Notes: generated by a model not told the origin, from the sequence alone. A DNA stretch of 64,000 nt from Pseudisothecium myosuroides (GCA_951799445.1 OX637296.1:62001-126000); one strand, 5' to 3'. Counted from the first letter of the stretch, positions 36,931 to 47,840 are shown. Numbers and translations: made by a program.

Positions 36931-39035
36931 GGTTGTTTATAAGCTCCTTCAGCGAGAGGCTGAAAGAGATCCCGCCTCGGAGCTGCTGCAGCGTTGCGGA
37001 CCTGGATGGGGGCCATGCATGCGAAAGGAGACGCCATTCGCATTTCCGGAGCTCAGCCACCGCCATAGCCAGCCTCTCGCGCTCACCCGCCGCAGTGCAA
37101 TCGGCCTCCACTCGTCGCGCGCTCTCCGCGCTCGCGACGCCGTTATCCTCCGCCGGATCACCAGCGCCGCGCCTTGCCTCTGGTATCAACGCTTGCTCTG
37201 TTTTTCTCTGTGTAAATGAGTGCTGTTTCTGCCGTCGATTCGGAAGTTGCGATTCGGAAGTTTCTCTTTTTTGTTTTAGATTAGGTTTTGGCGTATTTCT
37301 TGTGAGCATTCGATGGCTGAAGGTTTTTAGGTTGGCCTGGTGTTTCGTTCCAAAATTGGTGAGTGTTTTTTTTTTGTTCTAGTTTGATGATTACTTTTGA
37401 AGCTAAATTGGTGAGCCGTTGTAGCAATGCTATTGTTGGAAAGAGCAAGTGGATGTTGTTGTCGCTTGAATTACCTTTGACATAGGGTTTAGTTTCTGTT
37501 TGTGTGAAGCTAGGGTTTTGTCTTTCTTGCTTCTTGGTTGAACGGCGCTGCATTGTGATTTGATCTGGATGCGTTCAGGAAATGTTTTAAACTATTAATC
37601 TGCTTGTTCTTGCTCTGTTGGATGGTAGACAGATCATGGATGCGTTGTGCTTTCATGCAGTTCGTAAGTGTTGCTTGCGAAGCAGCTCTTTCCTCTATTA
37701 TTATTGTACCATGGAGCGTGTTTTCTGCTGATGTCAGTTGCATGAAGTGAATGTAGAAGAGCGGAGTTCTACTTCTCAACTGTTTGTCACAAGCTATTTC
37801 GTTGCTGTGTCGGTGCAGTAGTTTTTACAGAAAGCGGAGTGTTAACTGAAGGTTGTTTGTTTGTTGACGTGTGGCGCAGATTTCTTAGAGTGTGAGGAGA
37901 GGCTTGATTTGCGCTTGCTTTGCCCGTCCTTTCTTCTGGAGCTTGATTTGCCCGTCTTTGCCCCTTCGTTTTAGGGCAACCGTTTGTGATGGACGACGAT
38001 CAAAAGCGCAATACTCTTCGACAACGCAATACTCTTCGACAAGTCTTGAACCCTGGTCGTCCCTCCCGATTTGCCTCTCCCAAACCCTGGTGCGCTCATT
38101 GCGCCTGCCTGCTTCGAGTTCTCGTTTTATTTTATTTTTGGTTTGTTTCACTTGCAACTGTTGTTGCTGCTGTCGTATTGCTCTCATCCTCGTCTAGGGT
38201 TTCTTAGTTCGCGCGGCGTTCTCTTTTGCGAGTTTCAAAATTTGCGGCGCTTCCTCTTTGCGGCGCGTTTCCGCCTGCGCCGTATTTCTTCCAGCTGCAT
38301 TTCCTCCTGCGGCGCGTTTCCTCCGGTGAAAAATTTCTTTCAACTCTCTTTGCGGGTTTCTCTTTGTGCTCCAGAATCGCTGTGTCTTCTTTTTTCTGTT
38401 ACAATCGGGACGTGGGCTTCAAGCTTGGAGAGTGTGGTGTGGATTTTTGTTGTTTCTTGATATTTTTGGAGGTTAGCTCGAGGGTTTGTTCAATTGTGGT
38501 ATTCTGCTGCACGATGAGGGCAAGAGCAAATGTGTGTTAAGGTTGGGGTTTGGAAGTGGGGGTGTGGCGGCTCCGGCGAGAGTCGTAGATTATCGGAGAG
38601 AGGGTTTGAAATCTGTTCTTTAGTCGAGGAGATCAGATCAGCACTTTGTGTCAGCGAGTTGGAGTCCAATTGCATGTTTCTTTGTTGATACACTGGTCTT
38701 CTTCTTGGTCTTGTGATTCCACTCACTTGCTTGTCTCCCCACTTCGTTGCATTTTGGTTCCAACGCCTTACGTTTTGTGATCTTTGCGTTGTGTTTGAGT
38801 CTTTTGTTGCTCTTATTTGGTTGCTGGCAGTGGTTGTTGGTCTCGCAAGCTTCATCTCTCATGCGCCTCGTTCACTGCTGTAACTCACTCTCCTTGTTTG
38901 CTTCACTTTTGGCACTTGGGGAGTCTAGGGTTTGTAGTATGGACTTTGCAAGCGAAGCATAAGCTAAGATCCTTCTTTCTCTGTCATCAGGTCTCTGCCT
39001 CGCTTTCAGCGTTAGTAGCATAAGCTAATGCTACT
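36931..39035 (+). promoter_or_regulatory. GC-rich upstream region of the Crinkler-like gene
   Basis: Bases 36,950-37,200 and 37,900-38,350 are richer in C and G than the surroundings and contain CpG-rich stretches, as plant promoters and 5' leaders often do. Frames on both strands here look like shadows. Near the gene, CTGTCATCAG at 38,990 is a good acceptor, suggesting a 5'-UTR intron before the ATG at 39036. No transcription start can be fixed from sequence. Confidence 0.3.
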
Positions 39036-41857
39036 ATGGAGATTATTTTCTTCCAATCGGACATGCATGGGCCTATTCCGGTCATGACTACTCCTGATGG
39101 CAAGATCGACTTCCTCGTCCTCGGTGAGGAGTTTGGATTGGAGCCAAGAACCATCAAGTTGTGTGGCATTGCTGTGCCTAAAGCGGCCGATGACTCAAAA
39201 GCGTCATGGACGCAGCTTAGGGTTCTTTTTCAAGTTGCAGGAACGAAAGCCAATCCGGTGATGGTTAGTGGTCGAGCTCCTACGGGTATGTTTTCATTGC
39301 CTTTCTGGTCCTTTTGCGCAGGATTCTGCTGCAGTGTGGCCTCTAGTCTTTCCCTGATAACTTTTGTGACGTTTAATTTGAGTTTATATATATCTTTTGA
39401 CCGTTTGGATTGGAGAATAGACTTCATTTGAAGATTTTACACTGTCAAGAAACTTGAAATTTGGAACCATGGACAGTACATCTGCCTTGCTCTGGCCTTT
39501 GTTTGGAAGTCGCTTTTGCAGTTACAGGTGTCCTGTGTGATCTGTGTGATCTCCCTATTCATTTGTTTCTTTGTCTTGATGGCTAGGGTTCGGTTTATCA
39601 AGGGCTACAAGTATGATGTCCATTCACATAGTGTGGGTTAGGGTTTCCTGTGATGATGCTCATCTTCGGGGCTGTAACTATGGGCGGGTGATCTTGGTCG
39701 TTTACGGTAAATAATAGAAAACATACCAGCCTAATTGTAACTTGGTAAGGATTTGTTACAATTAGGCAGGTATGTTTTCTATTATTAGGGAGAAGTACAG
39801 ATTTTTGGAGGTCATCCTACTCACTTTCCCGCTCATGTTCGTGGCTGTAGTTATGGGTGTGTGATCGTTAGAAATGGGGCGTTTGCCTTATGTTTATCTC
39901 AGTCGAACAATTAGGGTTCCGTGCGATGGCATCATGCCCAACAATTTTTTTAAGAAAGTGGATGATATTGCGTTGAGGCACTGCTGTGTTTAAAGCCTGA
40001 TCCCTAAACAGTATGCTTACTTACACTTGTGAGAACATGCTTCTTGTGGTGGTCTGAGTGCCTCTCGTGCCGATGGTTGTAGTCTGAAGTAGGATGTCTC
40101 GATGGGTTTCCATGTCAGATGCTTCTGCGATTGATACTCTGTTCCTCTGACGTTGTACACTATTCACTGACTTGCGTCATTTAATCCAAAAAGAACCTGG
40201 AACCGCAATGTGCTTTTCTTGAACCTTGAATTTGAACCTCGGATCTTAAACCCAGGACAGTAATTTCATGGTGGGAGTTTGGATGAATGCAGAGGGATTT
40301 TCACATTCGAAAAGGCCACGAAATGAAGATGGTGCTCCACTTATCCAGTCCTTTGCTGAATCGGCAGCAAAACATTACAGGCAGTGGGAACAAGCTGAGA
40401 AGGCTGGAGTTAAAAAGGGGGGGCAGAAGAGTTTCTTGGTGGTGAGTGAGGATCCGTATGGTAGTCATCCAGAAGGATTTGTTGTTTGGATTCGAAAGTG
40501 CTACCGAGATTTGAAGGAGATGTTAACGAAGGCGAAGAAGAGTGAAAGATTCGTTTTTTTGGGTACAGCGGGCATCGGGAAGTCTGTGTTTACTCTTTTT
40601 TGGATATGCTATCTGGCGACTCTGAAGCAGAAAGTCGTTTGGAAATTCAACGGTGCATGGTATCTCCTGGACTTCAGCAAAGAGGGTTCATCGTCAGCAA
40701 AGCGGGTCTCAGAGTGGGACAATGAACTGCAGCTAGTTTTGGACGATCCTAATGCTTGGCTTATCATAGATGGAAAACAGCCCGGTGCTTTAAACTATAG
40801 ATGCCATATTCTGCTGGCATGTTCAGATAGAAAGGAAAATTATCAGGAATTTGCCAAGAATAAGATGGTCTCTCAACGGTATGTTCCTGTTTGGTCCAAG
40901 GAGGAGTTCGACAAGTTTCTGGACGACTTTGAAGCCGTAAGGGTCAACTATTCACACATGGATGTACCTACCAAAGTTGTGGCTCTGGAAAATTTTGGAA
41001 AGCTAGGAGGCGTGCCGAGGTATGCTCTATGCTCTGCGAAAATTGCGGATGGTCTCGACCGGGTAGAAAGAGCGGTCCAGTTTCTCGACAGAAATACTTG
41101 TTTCAAGTATTTTAGTGGGGCGTTCGAGGATAAAGCAATGAGTGATAGCCTTATTCATATCAAATGTATGGACGAGAGTTATGGACTCGAGAGCAAGTTC
41201 TATGACTTCGCATCCCCGTGCGTGCAGGATGAGTTTGGAAAGCGCTTTACCAAATTCAGTGAGGTTGACGTAGTGCTTTTTCTGCGGACTTATGCAAACA
41301 AGGATGCTGGGAATATTTATGGATACATTTTTGAGTTGGTTGCACATCAGCTTATGCAACGAGGCGGAGAATTCCCGATGAAAAGAGTTGGGTCAAAGGG
41401 TCTTGCAATTCCTGGTCCTCAAGCGGAGGCAGAGACTACATTACCGCTAACAAGTGGAATGCCGTTTGTTAAATTTGCGAAAGTAGAGGAGTTGGTGTCG
41501 CCAAATACATACTATCAGCCTCTCAGTTCGAACTTTCAGAGTGTTGATGCTGTAATACATCCTAACATTTTGCTCCAGTTCTTTAGCTCCCGGAGAGGAA
41601 TACACGGGTACAAGGTAAACGGGCTGAAGGATTTGCACGAGCAATTAAAGCAAACCGAGTATAAACTATGTTCATGTGTGCCTGTGGACAAATACGAAAG
41701 TACTGGTTTTCAGAACTGGTTGAAGGCAGACAAGACCAAATATTTTTTGAAGGCACCCGGACAAATCAAACACCAGACCAAATCCGCAACTGACGCGATG
41801 CTAGAGCTGATGGACCAATATGTGGTCCAGGTGGACTACAGTAAGTACAGCAGTTGA
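39036..41857 (+). CDS. Crinkler/RHS (CR)-type protein: header, P-loop NTPase, PD-(D/E)XK-like nuclease
   Basis: Two exons, 39036-39285 and 40293-41857, join through a 1,007-bp GT..AG intron (ACGG|GTATGT, ATGCAG|AGGGA); the split codon G+AG gives Glu84, total 604 residues, no stops. Residues 1-83 form a compact header (SDMHGPIPV, EPRTIKLCGI, SWTQLRVLF) in the place of a ubiquitin-like Crinkler header. Walker A GTAGIGKS is at 174-181 and a Walker-B-like WLIIDG at 239-244. The C-terminal third has GYIFELVAHQLMQRGGEF and a later SVDAVIHP stretch, fitting the E and D positions of RHS-type restriction-endonuclease-fold nucleases. CR proteins occur in oomycetes, fungi, trypanosomes (RHS) and scattered other eukaryotes, and are proposed as nuclear nuclease effectors or anti-element weapons. 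Plant-encoded status is inferred from the intron and flanks. Confidence 0.7.
39659..39870 (+). repeat. ~40-bp direct repeat flanking an intronic hairpin
   Basis: Copies at 39659-39698 and 39831-39870 (both GCTCAT.TTCG.GGCTGTA..) match at about 32 of 40 positions and flank the hairpin at 39710-39786 inside the intron of the Crinkler-like gene. Confidence 0.6.
39710..39786. repeat. Near-perfect 32-bp hairpin in the Crinkler-like gene intron
   Basis: The left arm 39710-39741 pairs with the right arm 39755-39786 with a single mismatch (A against A at the ACC.GCC position), with a 13-nt loop. It could be a tiny foldback element or a small-RNA precursor. No terminal duplication characteristic of a MITE is evident. 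Confidence 0.85.
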
Positions 41858-42023
41858 TGGGAGGTGTGTGTTTCTTGCTGTTCGTGTGTGCAAGGGAATG
41901 TATGGTGGTAAATCTAGGTGTAGGGCATGTCGTTGGCAGTGATATGAACGTGGGGTAAAAAGTCCCGCTGGTTAAACTCGTGCGGAGCAAACCGGAAAGT
42001 CAGTTGTTACACACTAGAAACAT

Positions 42024-43166
42024 ATGATTCTGTTTCGAGGGAATGGAACAGAGCTGTACCATCCCGGGGTCGCATTTATGGTTGCCACACCTGTGAAATT
42101 TAATTCAGACGCATCGGTCGGCCTTTTGCAAAGTGCAAAGAACCCCATATCTCTCACATTGACCAGGGATGAAGCCATAGATCTCTGGAACAGTTGGTGC
42201 TATAAAGGCCTCGACCTTCGTGATGGACTTGCGTCATGGGACGATCTGAGGGATTTCGTGTTCGACCTTACAGGGCAGCAACCTGGGTTAATGGCCCATG
42301 TGTTGGATTTCTTAATTGCACAAGGCTTGAAAAATAGTGAGGCCGGTAGTATGGAGCAGAAGGAGAAGGCACGGGACCTGTTGCTCTCACGCCAGTTTTA
42401 CGACTCTCTCTCGCAGATAAGGAGTCTCCTAGCAATTGAGAAAGCTTTGAGGGGTGAGAAACCTGATGGAGAATCCATGAGATCCCTTTTGAGAAAGCTG
42501 CTGCCAGCAAAGGGTGTTTATCTCAGGGATCTCAGCGGTCGTGATCGAGACGCTGCTGATTTAGCAGTCAAATGGGGGCAGATTCAAGAGGACGACGGTT
42601 GGTTGAGTTTGCCCTCGGAGCTGCACAGGCTGTTTCTGCTTCGCGAGGTGTATTGCACTAATGAATCAACTTCTGATAGCATTGAGAAAAATGGTTTACA
42701 CGCATTTATTGATCGAGTGATCGAAAGGTTTAACCCTCGTCAGCTGAAGTCCAAGGCCCGGAACGCTAGTGAGACCGTGGTTTATGAAAGTCAGTACCAA
42801 AACGAATTCTATAGAGCAGCTTGCTCGATCCTTCCTGCGGATTCAATCATGTCACCCAATGTCGGGCCCCTATTTGGAGCGAAGGGTTACCTTGACTATT
42901 ATCTACTTCCGCATCGCTGGGGCTTTGAGCTATTAGTAGATGGCTCCGAGTTGAAGGAGCACCAGGCAAGATTCGGTCCAGGCGGGGTCTACCACAAGCT
43001 CATTCAAGATGGGGTCGTTTCTGAATATGCGATTTTGGATTTCCGGACGAAGCGTCTCGTCGAGGCCAAGCCCGATGTGTTGCATATTGTATTTAGCGAG
43101 GATTTCGAGAAGGCAACTCTTCACCGCTCTGGGAGCTCGCCAAGTGAACTGATGTTGAGGCAATGA
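42024..43166 (+). CDS. Second Crinkler/RHS-type protein, N-truncated, with a different PD-(D/E)XK-like nuclease
   Basis: The ATG at 42024 is the first after an in-frame TAG at 42015 and opens 380 codons without stops, 166 bp after the previous gene. It lacks a header and Walker A. Residues about 40-110 look like the rear of a CR-type NTPase (LTRDEAIDLWNSW, then FDLTGQQPGLMAHVLDFL). The C-terminal third (from YESQYQNEFYRAACSIL through GAKGYLDYYL and RWGFELLVDGSELKEH to AILDFRTKR and HIVFSEDF) has the D, E-x-L and basic positions of a PD-(D/E)XK fold, of a type I associate with fungal Crinklers and unlike the nuclease of the first gene. The missing N-terminus may be an unrecognised upstream exon, a true loss, or fusion to gene 1. 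Confidence 0.6.
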   Translation: MILFRGNGTELYHPGVAFMVATPVKFNSDASVGLLQSAKNPISLTLTRDEAIDLWNSWCYKGLDLRDGLASWDDLRDFVFDLTGQQPGLMAHVLDFLIAQGLKNSEAGSMEQKEKARDLLLSRQFYDSLSQIRSLLAIEKALRGEKPDGESMRSLLRKLLPAKGVYLRDLSGRDRDAADLAVKWGQIQEDDGWLSLPSELHRLFLLREVYCTNESTSDSIEKNGLHAFIDRVIERFNPRQLKSKARNASETVVYESQYQNEFYRAACSILPADSIMSPNVGPLFGAKGYLDYYLLPHRWGFELLVDGSELKEHQARFGPGGVYHKLIQDGVVSEYAILDFRTKRLVEAKPDVLHIVFSEDFEKATLHRSGSSPSELMLRQ

Positions 43167-43338
43167 GGTAAAGAGAGTCAAAAGAATTTGAAGGCTGTAA
43201 AAAGCACAGTAATCAAGGTTAGCACAGTGTGAGTGTAGTAGGCTATGCGTAGCTTGCTTGTGATTTGGGGAACACTTCAATTTTCGTCACAAGTTCATGT
43301 AGACCCGGGATTGCTCAGTAGGATAACGTAGTGGTTGC

Positions 43339-43515
43339 ATGAGAGTAATCAAGCGGATTGCTGAGACATACAATGACGAGATATATTCTGATTTCGTATG
43401 GAATGATGTGCATGAGAAGATTTTTGGAACAGACAAGGGCTACACGAAGCTGAAGGCGGCGGAAAACGAACATAAGTACGAGTACGTGGAGGAGAAGGTG
43501 GCGAGAACGGAGTGA
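43339..43515 (+). CDS. Small ORF, unknown
   Basis: ATG to TGA, 58 codons, MRVIKRIAETYNDEIYSDFV at the start and strongly charged to the end. It lies 170 bp after the second Crinkler-like gene on the same strand. Codon content looks protein-like but there is no recognisable domain. It could be a leftover exon of a third CR-type copy. Confidence 0.25.
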   Translation: MRVIKRIAETYNDEIYSDFVWNDVHEKIFGTDKGYTKLKAAENEHKYEYVEEKVARTE

Positions 43516-45590
43516 AAGGGAAGGAAGGAAGCAAGCAAGTAAGGAAAAGTGATGGTGTGTAGTTAGTGAGAGAATGGTCCCTGTAACTCTTTGAATTAGC
43601 AGTGGAGAAATGGTGAGACCTAGGCTAGGTGGAATTTATCATATTCCAGAGCCTTTGTTTTCTGCTGCCTGTGCTTGTGCGTTCCGTTCGTTGCGGTTAT
43701 GGGTCATCTGTGTATGGGCTATGTACTTTCGTTGCATGTCCAATTTCAGTCGTCGAATCATATTATGCTCTTCTGCAGATTATGTATAGTAACGTCAAGA
43801 CAACACCCAGTTTTCTCCTCTTGCATGTTCCTCGTACGTTCAAGATGTTACTTGCACTCTAGTGAGATTAATGAGCTCAGGTTCTTTATTTCGTATGTCT
43901 CATTAATGGATACTTCTACATTCTCTAGGTGGAGTCATTGGCTGTGAGCTGGTGTGTGCTCATTATCTATGTCGATTGGTAATATGCAGATCTTCTTGTC
44001 TGTATTTTGCTCATCTCTGTTACAAAGGGAACAATTTCTTGTTCTTAGATATAATCTGATTGCACAAGGTCCTAATATTCGGGTCCGTCATGAACTTAAG
44101 CAATCGTTTGTAAATCCGGGAATAATATTTATATGCAGTGTTCATAGACTTGGTGTGTTGTCTGCAGGTTCCAAAGTTGGGCACGGCTGTTAGGATATTG
44201 ACCGTAATGTGGGATGGCAGCTTTTGTTTTTGGGTTTTGAAGCATCAGGCATGTTTTACCACTGCGAGCCAATTATGAGAAATCAAAAATAGTTTTTTAT
44301 GATTTTTTTTTTTTTGTAATTAGTGTTAACCACGAGTCCATTGAATGTAGTGCTGAATCTTACACGAACTGGGCCACCACATGTATATGGTAGACTCCCT
44401 TCAATGATTGTAAGTTTTGCAACTCACCAGGTTTCACTCTTGAAATGGGGATAACTTTCATCTCAGAAAGCAACATGGATCCATTAAAGTCAAAGCAAAT
44501 CAGAGTAATCAGATGTGAAGCTGGCTCTTTGATTGACATGCCACAATCGGCAGATGGGCCGTCCGCGTGTCTGGTGGGATTTTGTCCATGAGTAAGTTAA
44601 GAGTGGTTCGGTCTCTTTTCATCACGCACAAGGTTCTTGACCCGGAAGAGAAGAAGAGCTTTAGGGGCAGGAGAACACGCAAGAGACCACTCTTGTATAT
44701 AGAAGCTCGTCCTAGACTGGAATTGGTATATGCAAATTCACTGGTGTGATTCATTGCGTATCATGGAGCACGGTCTTCAAACCATCCAAGGGCTACGGTG
44801 CATGTGTGAACTGAAGCCGTTGACATTATCTCTTGGAATCTTCCCGCACGAATGTCTACGGTTTATATCGTGAAGACATCCTAGAGGTTGCGTGCACAAG
44901 TAAGAACAATGTGGAACGCTTATCGGTTCACAGGCCTAATTTTTCATGATGAAGGGCTCCTCTTGACACGATACTAACTACTTTGGTTTGGGTCTTTCTG
45001 GAGATTTTGAGTTTTTTAACTGATTATGTCCATTAATTGATCAAAGAGAAACCCTGAAGTTCAACACTGTCTGAAGTTTCAATAGAAAGTGTCGATACTT
45101 GAGGCCAGAAACTCAGACCGGCAATTTCAGACCAAGAAGAGACAGTGAATATAAGAAAAGGGCACTTCTTAAAATAACGCCCAAAATTTTCGCATTTCCA
45201 CCCTGTTTCCAGAGTCTATCAACACAACACACATCCGAGAGATTTTTCAAACCAAGTCAAGTTTTCTTAGCTAACAATTTTACGAACCACCATGCATGAG
45301 CTGGAAATCACATAACAACTTCCAAAGACCACAAAAAAATTAATCAGATGATATACCATAGATTATATCACTCGTGCATTACAAGGAAGGTCATTGATAA
45401 AACAGAGTTCTGCTCTAAACCCCTAAAACAAAACCTAATATATCTTCTAGCTACATGCACCGCTATAAGCATAAAAAACAGAGCACCCAACAACTAAGAC
45501 TTCATCTGAAAATATCAAAATCTTCACTCGTAGCAGGATTCGATGTAATTTAAATTTGTCATTCATTATGGAATTAAGTCAGTTCAGAAT
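43516..45590. other. No recognisable gene
   Basis: Only short frames occur on both strands, with T-rich runs near 44,310. I see no repeat or known motif. Confidence 0.4.
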
Positions 45591-45602
45591 GATCCTAGTC
45601 AG

Positions 45603-45720
45603 AACCGGAGATCTCCGGTTGTTCCTTTGAAATCTCCAGAACGATTGTTCGATAAATTCGCAGCCGGAGATCTCCGACTGCAGCAGACCCACGTCAATGA
45701 CCGGAGACCTCCGGCTGTTC
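45603..45720. repeat. Three copies of a CCGGAGATCTCCGG palindrome
   Basis: Copies are at 45605-45618 (perfect, extending to an 18-bp palindrome AACCGGAGATCTCCGGTT), 45664-45677 (CCGGAGATCTCCGA) and 45701-45714 (CCGGAGACCTCCGG). The first and third are followed by (T/C)TGTTCC. Spacing is 59 and 37 bp. Confidence 0.85.
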
Positions 45721-45775
45721 CATGGATCGTTGAAGACTATTTCTAATGCGATGTGGTCTTGTTTACTTCTCACAG

Positions 45776-46223
45776 GGATTCATGGTCGACTACTCTTCCG
45801 ACGGAACACCGTCTAGGGAAACTGGCCATTTTTGTGGAATTCTGGCTTCCCAAGTTCCTATACCATGGGTCACATAATGTGGGCTACGTTTACAAGTGCA
45901 AGACGGAGTTGACTGCTTGGGGCATCAAAATTAGAGAAACCCCTGAAGGCACCTGGGAATTTGTCCTGCAGCTCCGAATTAAAAAGCGAGGACATCCCGA
46001 CATTGGTCTAGAGATTCTTGACATGGTGGGACTTGATGACGAGGTCTACCTCCTAGTAATCAAAGAACTCACAGACAATCCAGAGGACCCACTCATTTAT
46101 TGTTTGGTTCTGGAATCATCCAAGATTGCGGACGACTTGACTGAGACCTGCCAGAATGAGAACTTCCTATATCCTCCCCCAACAGGAACGATCACCAAGA
46201 ATTGGATTGCCAGGCTGTGCTAA
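45776..46223 (+). CDS. Unknown ORF ending inside the cox1 insertion
   Basis: A good acceptor (CTTCTCACAG) at 45775 opens a long frame with protein-like composition: [56 protein letters not shown]. No family is recognised. There is no in-frame ATG near the start, so it would be an internal or last exon. The final dozen codons and the stop come from antisense cox1 sequence, showing that the original 3' end was replaced by the mitochondrial insertion. Probably a pseudogene fragment. Confidence 0.3.
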
Positions 46224-46327
46224 TTCCATACTAATTAGTACCAAAAAGCATGTACCCATAACTCCAGCAATGGCACCAAAAATGCAATATAGAGTTCCTA
46301 TATCTTTGTGGTTTGTGGAAAACAGCC
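46191..46327 (-). pseudogene. cox1: Nuclear copy of mitochondrial cox1 (NUMT), N-terminal fragment
   Basis: On the minus strand the frame reads [20 protein letters not shown] then [20 protein letters not shown], ending PILG. This is the start of plant cytochrome c oxidase subunit 1 ([11 protein letters not shown] motif) with substitutions. Similarity begins and ends abruptly within about 137 bp. It lacks the rest of the gene and cannot be functional. The fragment overlaps the 3' end of the unknown plus-strand ORF. Confidence 0.85.
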
Positions 46328-47550
46328 CCAAAAGGTGTACAATATCAAGTATCAAATGCAAAATAGGAGGATTGTTTTTACTTGCACCCGTGAAATGACT
46401 TGGAGGGGCCGAGCAAGGGGGCCAGTTTACCCCAACCATTTTTCATTCTGAGTCATAACACTGTTTACCAACATTGAGGGGTCCTTTTTGCTTCTTGCAA
46501 AAGCAAAAGCCCCCCAACGTTGCAATAGAAGCATTTATTGTAGCCATCACTCAACATAGCCAATGTAGAGTCGTCAGGCTCTATCAAACTTTGTATCAAC
46601 CACTAGATCATAGAGGAAAGACCATCTAGCTAGCCAATGATTTTGTTTGTATTATAACAAAATTGCTTGCCAAGGATCTTGAGGGGAATTATCCGTCTCC
46701 CTAAGACAAAGAAGGCAGGAGCCCAATTAACAATGTTATGTATTAGATAACCGATGGGCCATGCTAACAACCAATAGGTTATCTAAGACATAACCGGTTG
46801 TACATTTCTCAATCACACAACCTTTGATCTTCATGATCCAAGGGTGTAGGAAGTAAGTTGAAAAGAAAGAGGTTATGAGTTGCAACTTGTAATGGCAATA
46901 GTAACAGCTTGCCAATGGGATGGTGCCCCACGTTAGTGTTGAAAAGTCAACAACTGGTTTGTGGTGCCAACTGAAAGTTTGGTGACATGTCATGCTTCTC
47001 CTGTTCTCCATGCAAATAAGATGCTGAACAAGCCCTCTATGGCTTTGCAAGATCCCTCTCTAAAGTTAAAACTGAATGCACGGAAACTGAGCTCGCCGTT
47101 TCCATGGCTCTTACTTTAATGTGTGGACTGTGCGGTGTGTTGCTTAGCAGGTTCCTAATTAGCTTCCTGGATCCTTCGAACCAGCCTATTTGGTAAGTTC
47201 GCTCCGATCTGGTTTTCTGTTTGTATCACGACCCAGAGCAAGTTACTCGGCCTTGCATGATCCTCGGCATTATTGCGTTATCTGTGAAATTAGCAACACT
47301 AACTGATACTGAACAAATCCGTGTGTGAGCTAAACTCTTCTTTCGGGAGGCAGGGCGATATTCTAGACGAATTCAGGCTTGGTGAGTGTTTCTGTCCAAG
47401 ACACAAATATATGTCAAAGCAGTAAATGAAACCAAACAAATCCGCATGTTTTCAACTAGAATGGCATGGGTGTTGAATTATGAATGAAATTGAATGGAAC
47501 CAACTCAAGATGAAGCTAAGATCTAGTCTAATAAGATGATCAACTATATG
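46328..47550. other. No recognisable gene
   Basis: There are short frames only. A faint coding-like stretch near 46,680 (GGGGAATTATCCGTCTCCC) may be an old retroelement but is too short to name. Confidence 0.35.
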
Positions 47551-47840
47551 GTCAATTTTGTTAAAATGGCGGTATTCCATGTGCCATTTTTAGAGTGCCC
47601 ACTTTGAACCATAAAAGTGACATCTGGGATAGGTATAGATTTCAAAAATTTAGAACTGATATAAATTTCAGACCACACAATTTGAAAAAATCTAAGACTT
47701 CTATAGATTTCAGATATCTAGGACGAATATAGATGCCAAAAATCTAAGATAGTTGTAGATTTCAGACCATTTCAGAGTGCACGGTTTAAACTATGAAAAG
47801 TGCCAAACTAACGAAATACCATCATTCTAACGAAATTGCC
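47551..47840. repeat. MITE copy 1 (AATTTCRTTAAAATGG family)
   Basis: The left end GTCAATTTTGTTAAAATGGC and the reverse complement of the right end, GGCAATTTCGTTAGAATGAT, are imperfect inverted repeats that enclose 290 bp of AT-rich sequence with repeated TTAGATTTCAGA words. A clear target duplication is not visible. Confidence 0.7.

Noticed and set aside
36821..37382. Overlapping long ORFs on both strands in the GC-rich region
   Set aside because: High GC lengthens chance frames; neither strand shows a domain or splice structure, and the region fits a promoter or 5' leader better.
39036..43166. Fungal or oomycete contamination as the source of the CR genes
   Set aside because: The contig carries plant-type CACTA, invertase and MITE sequence on both sides without an N gap, so contamination is less likely than residence in the plant genome; an assembly join cannot be fully excluded without reads.
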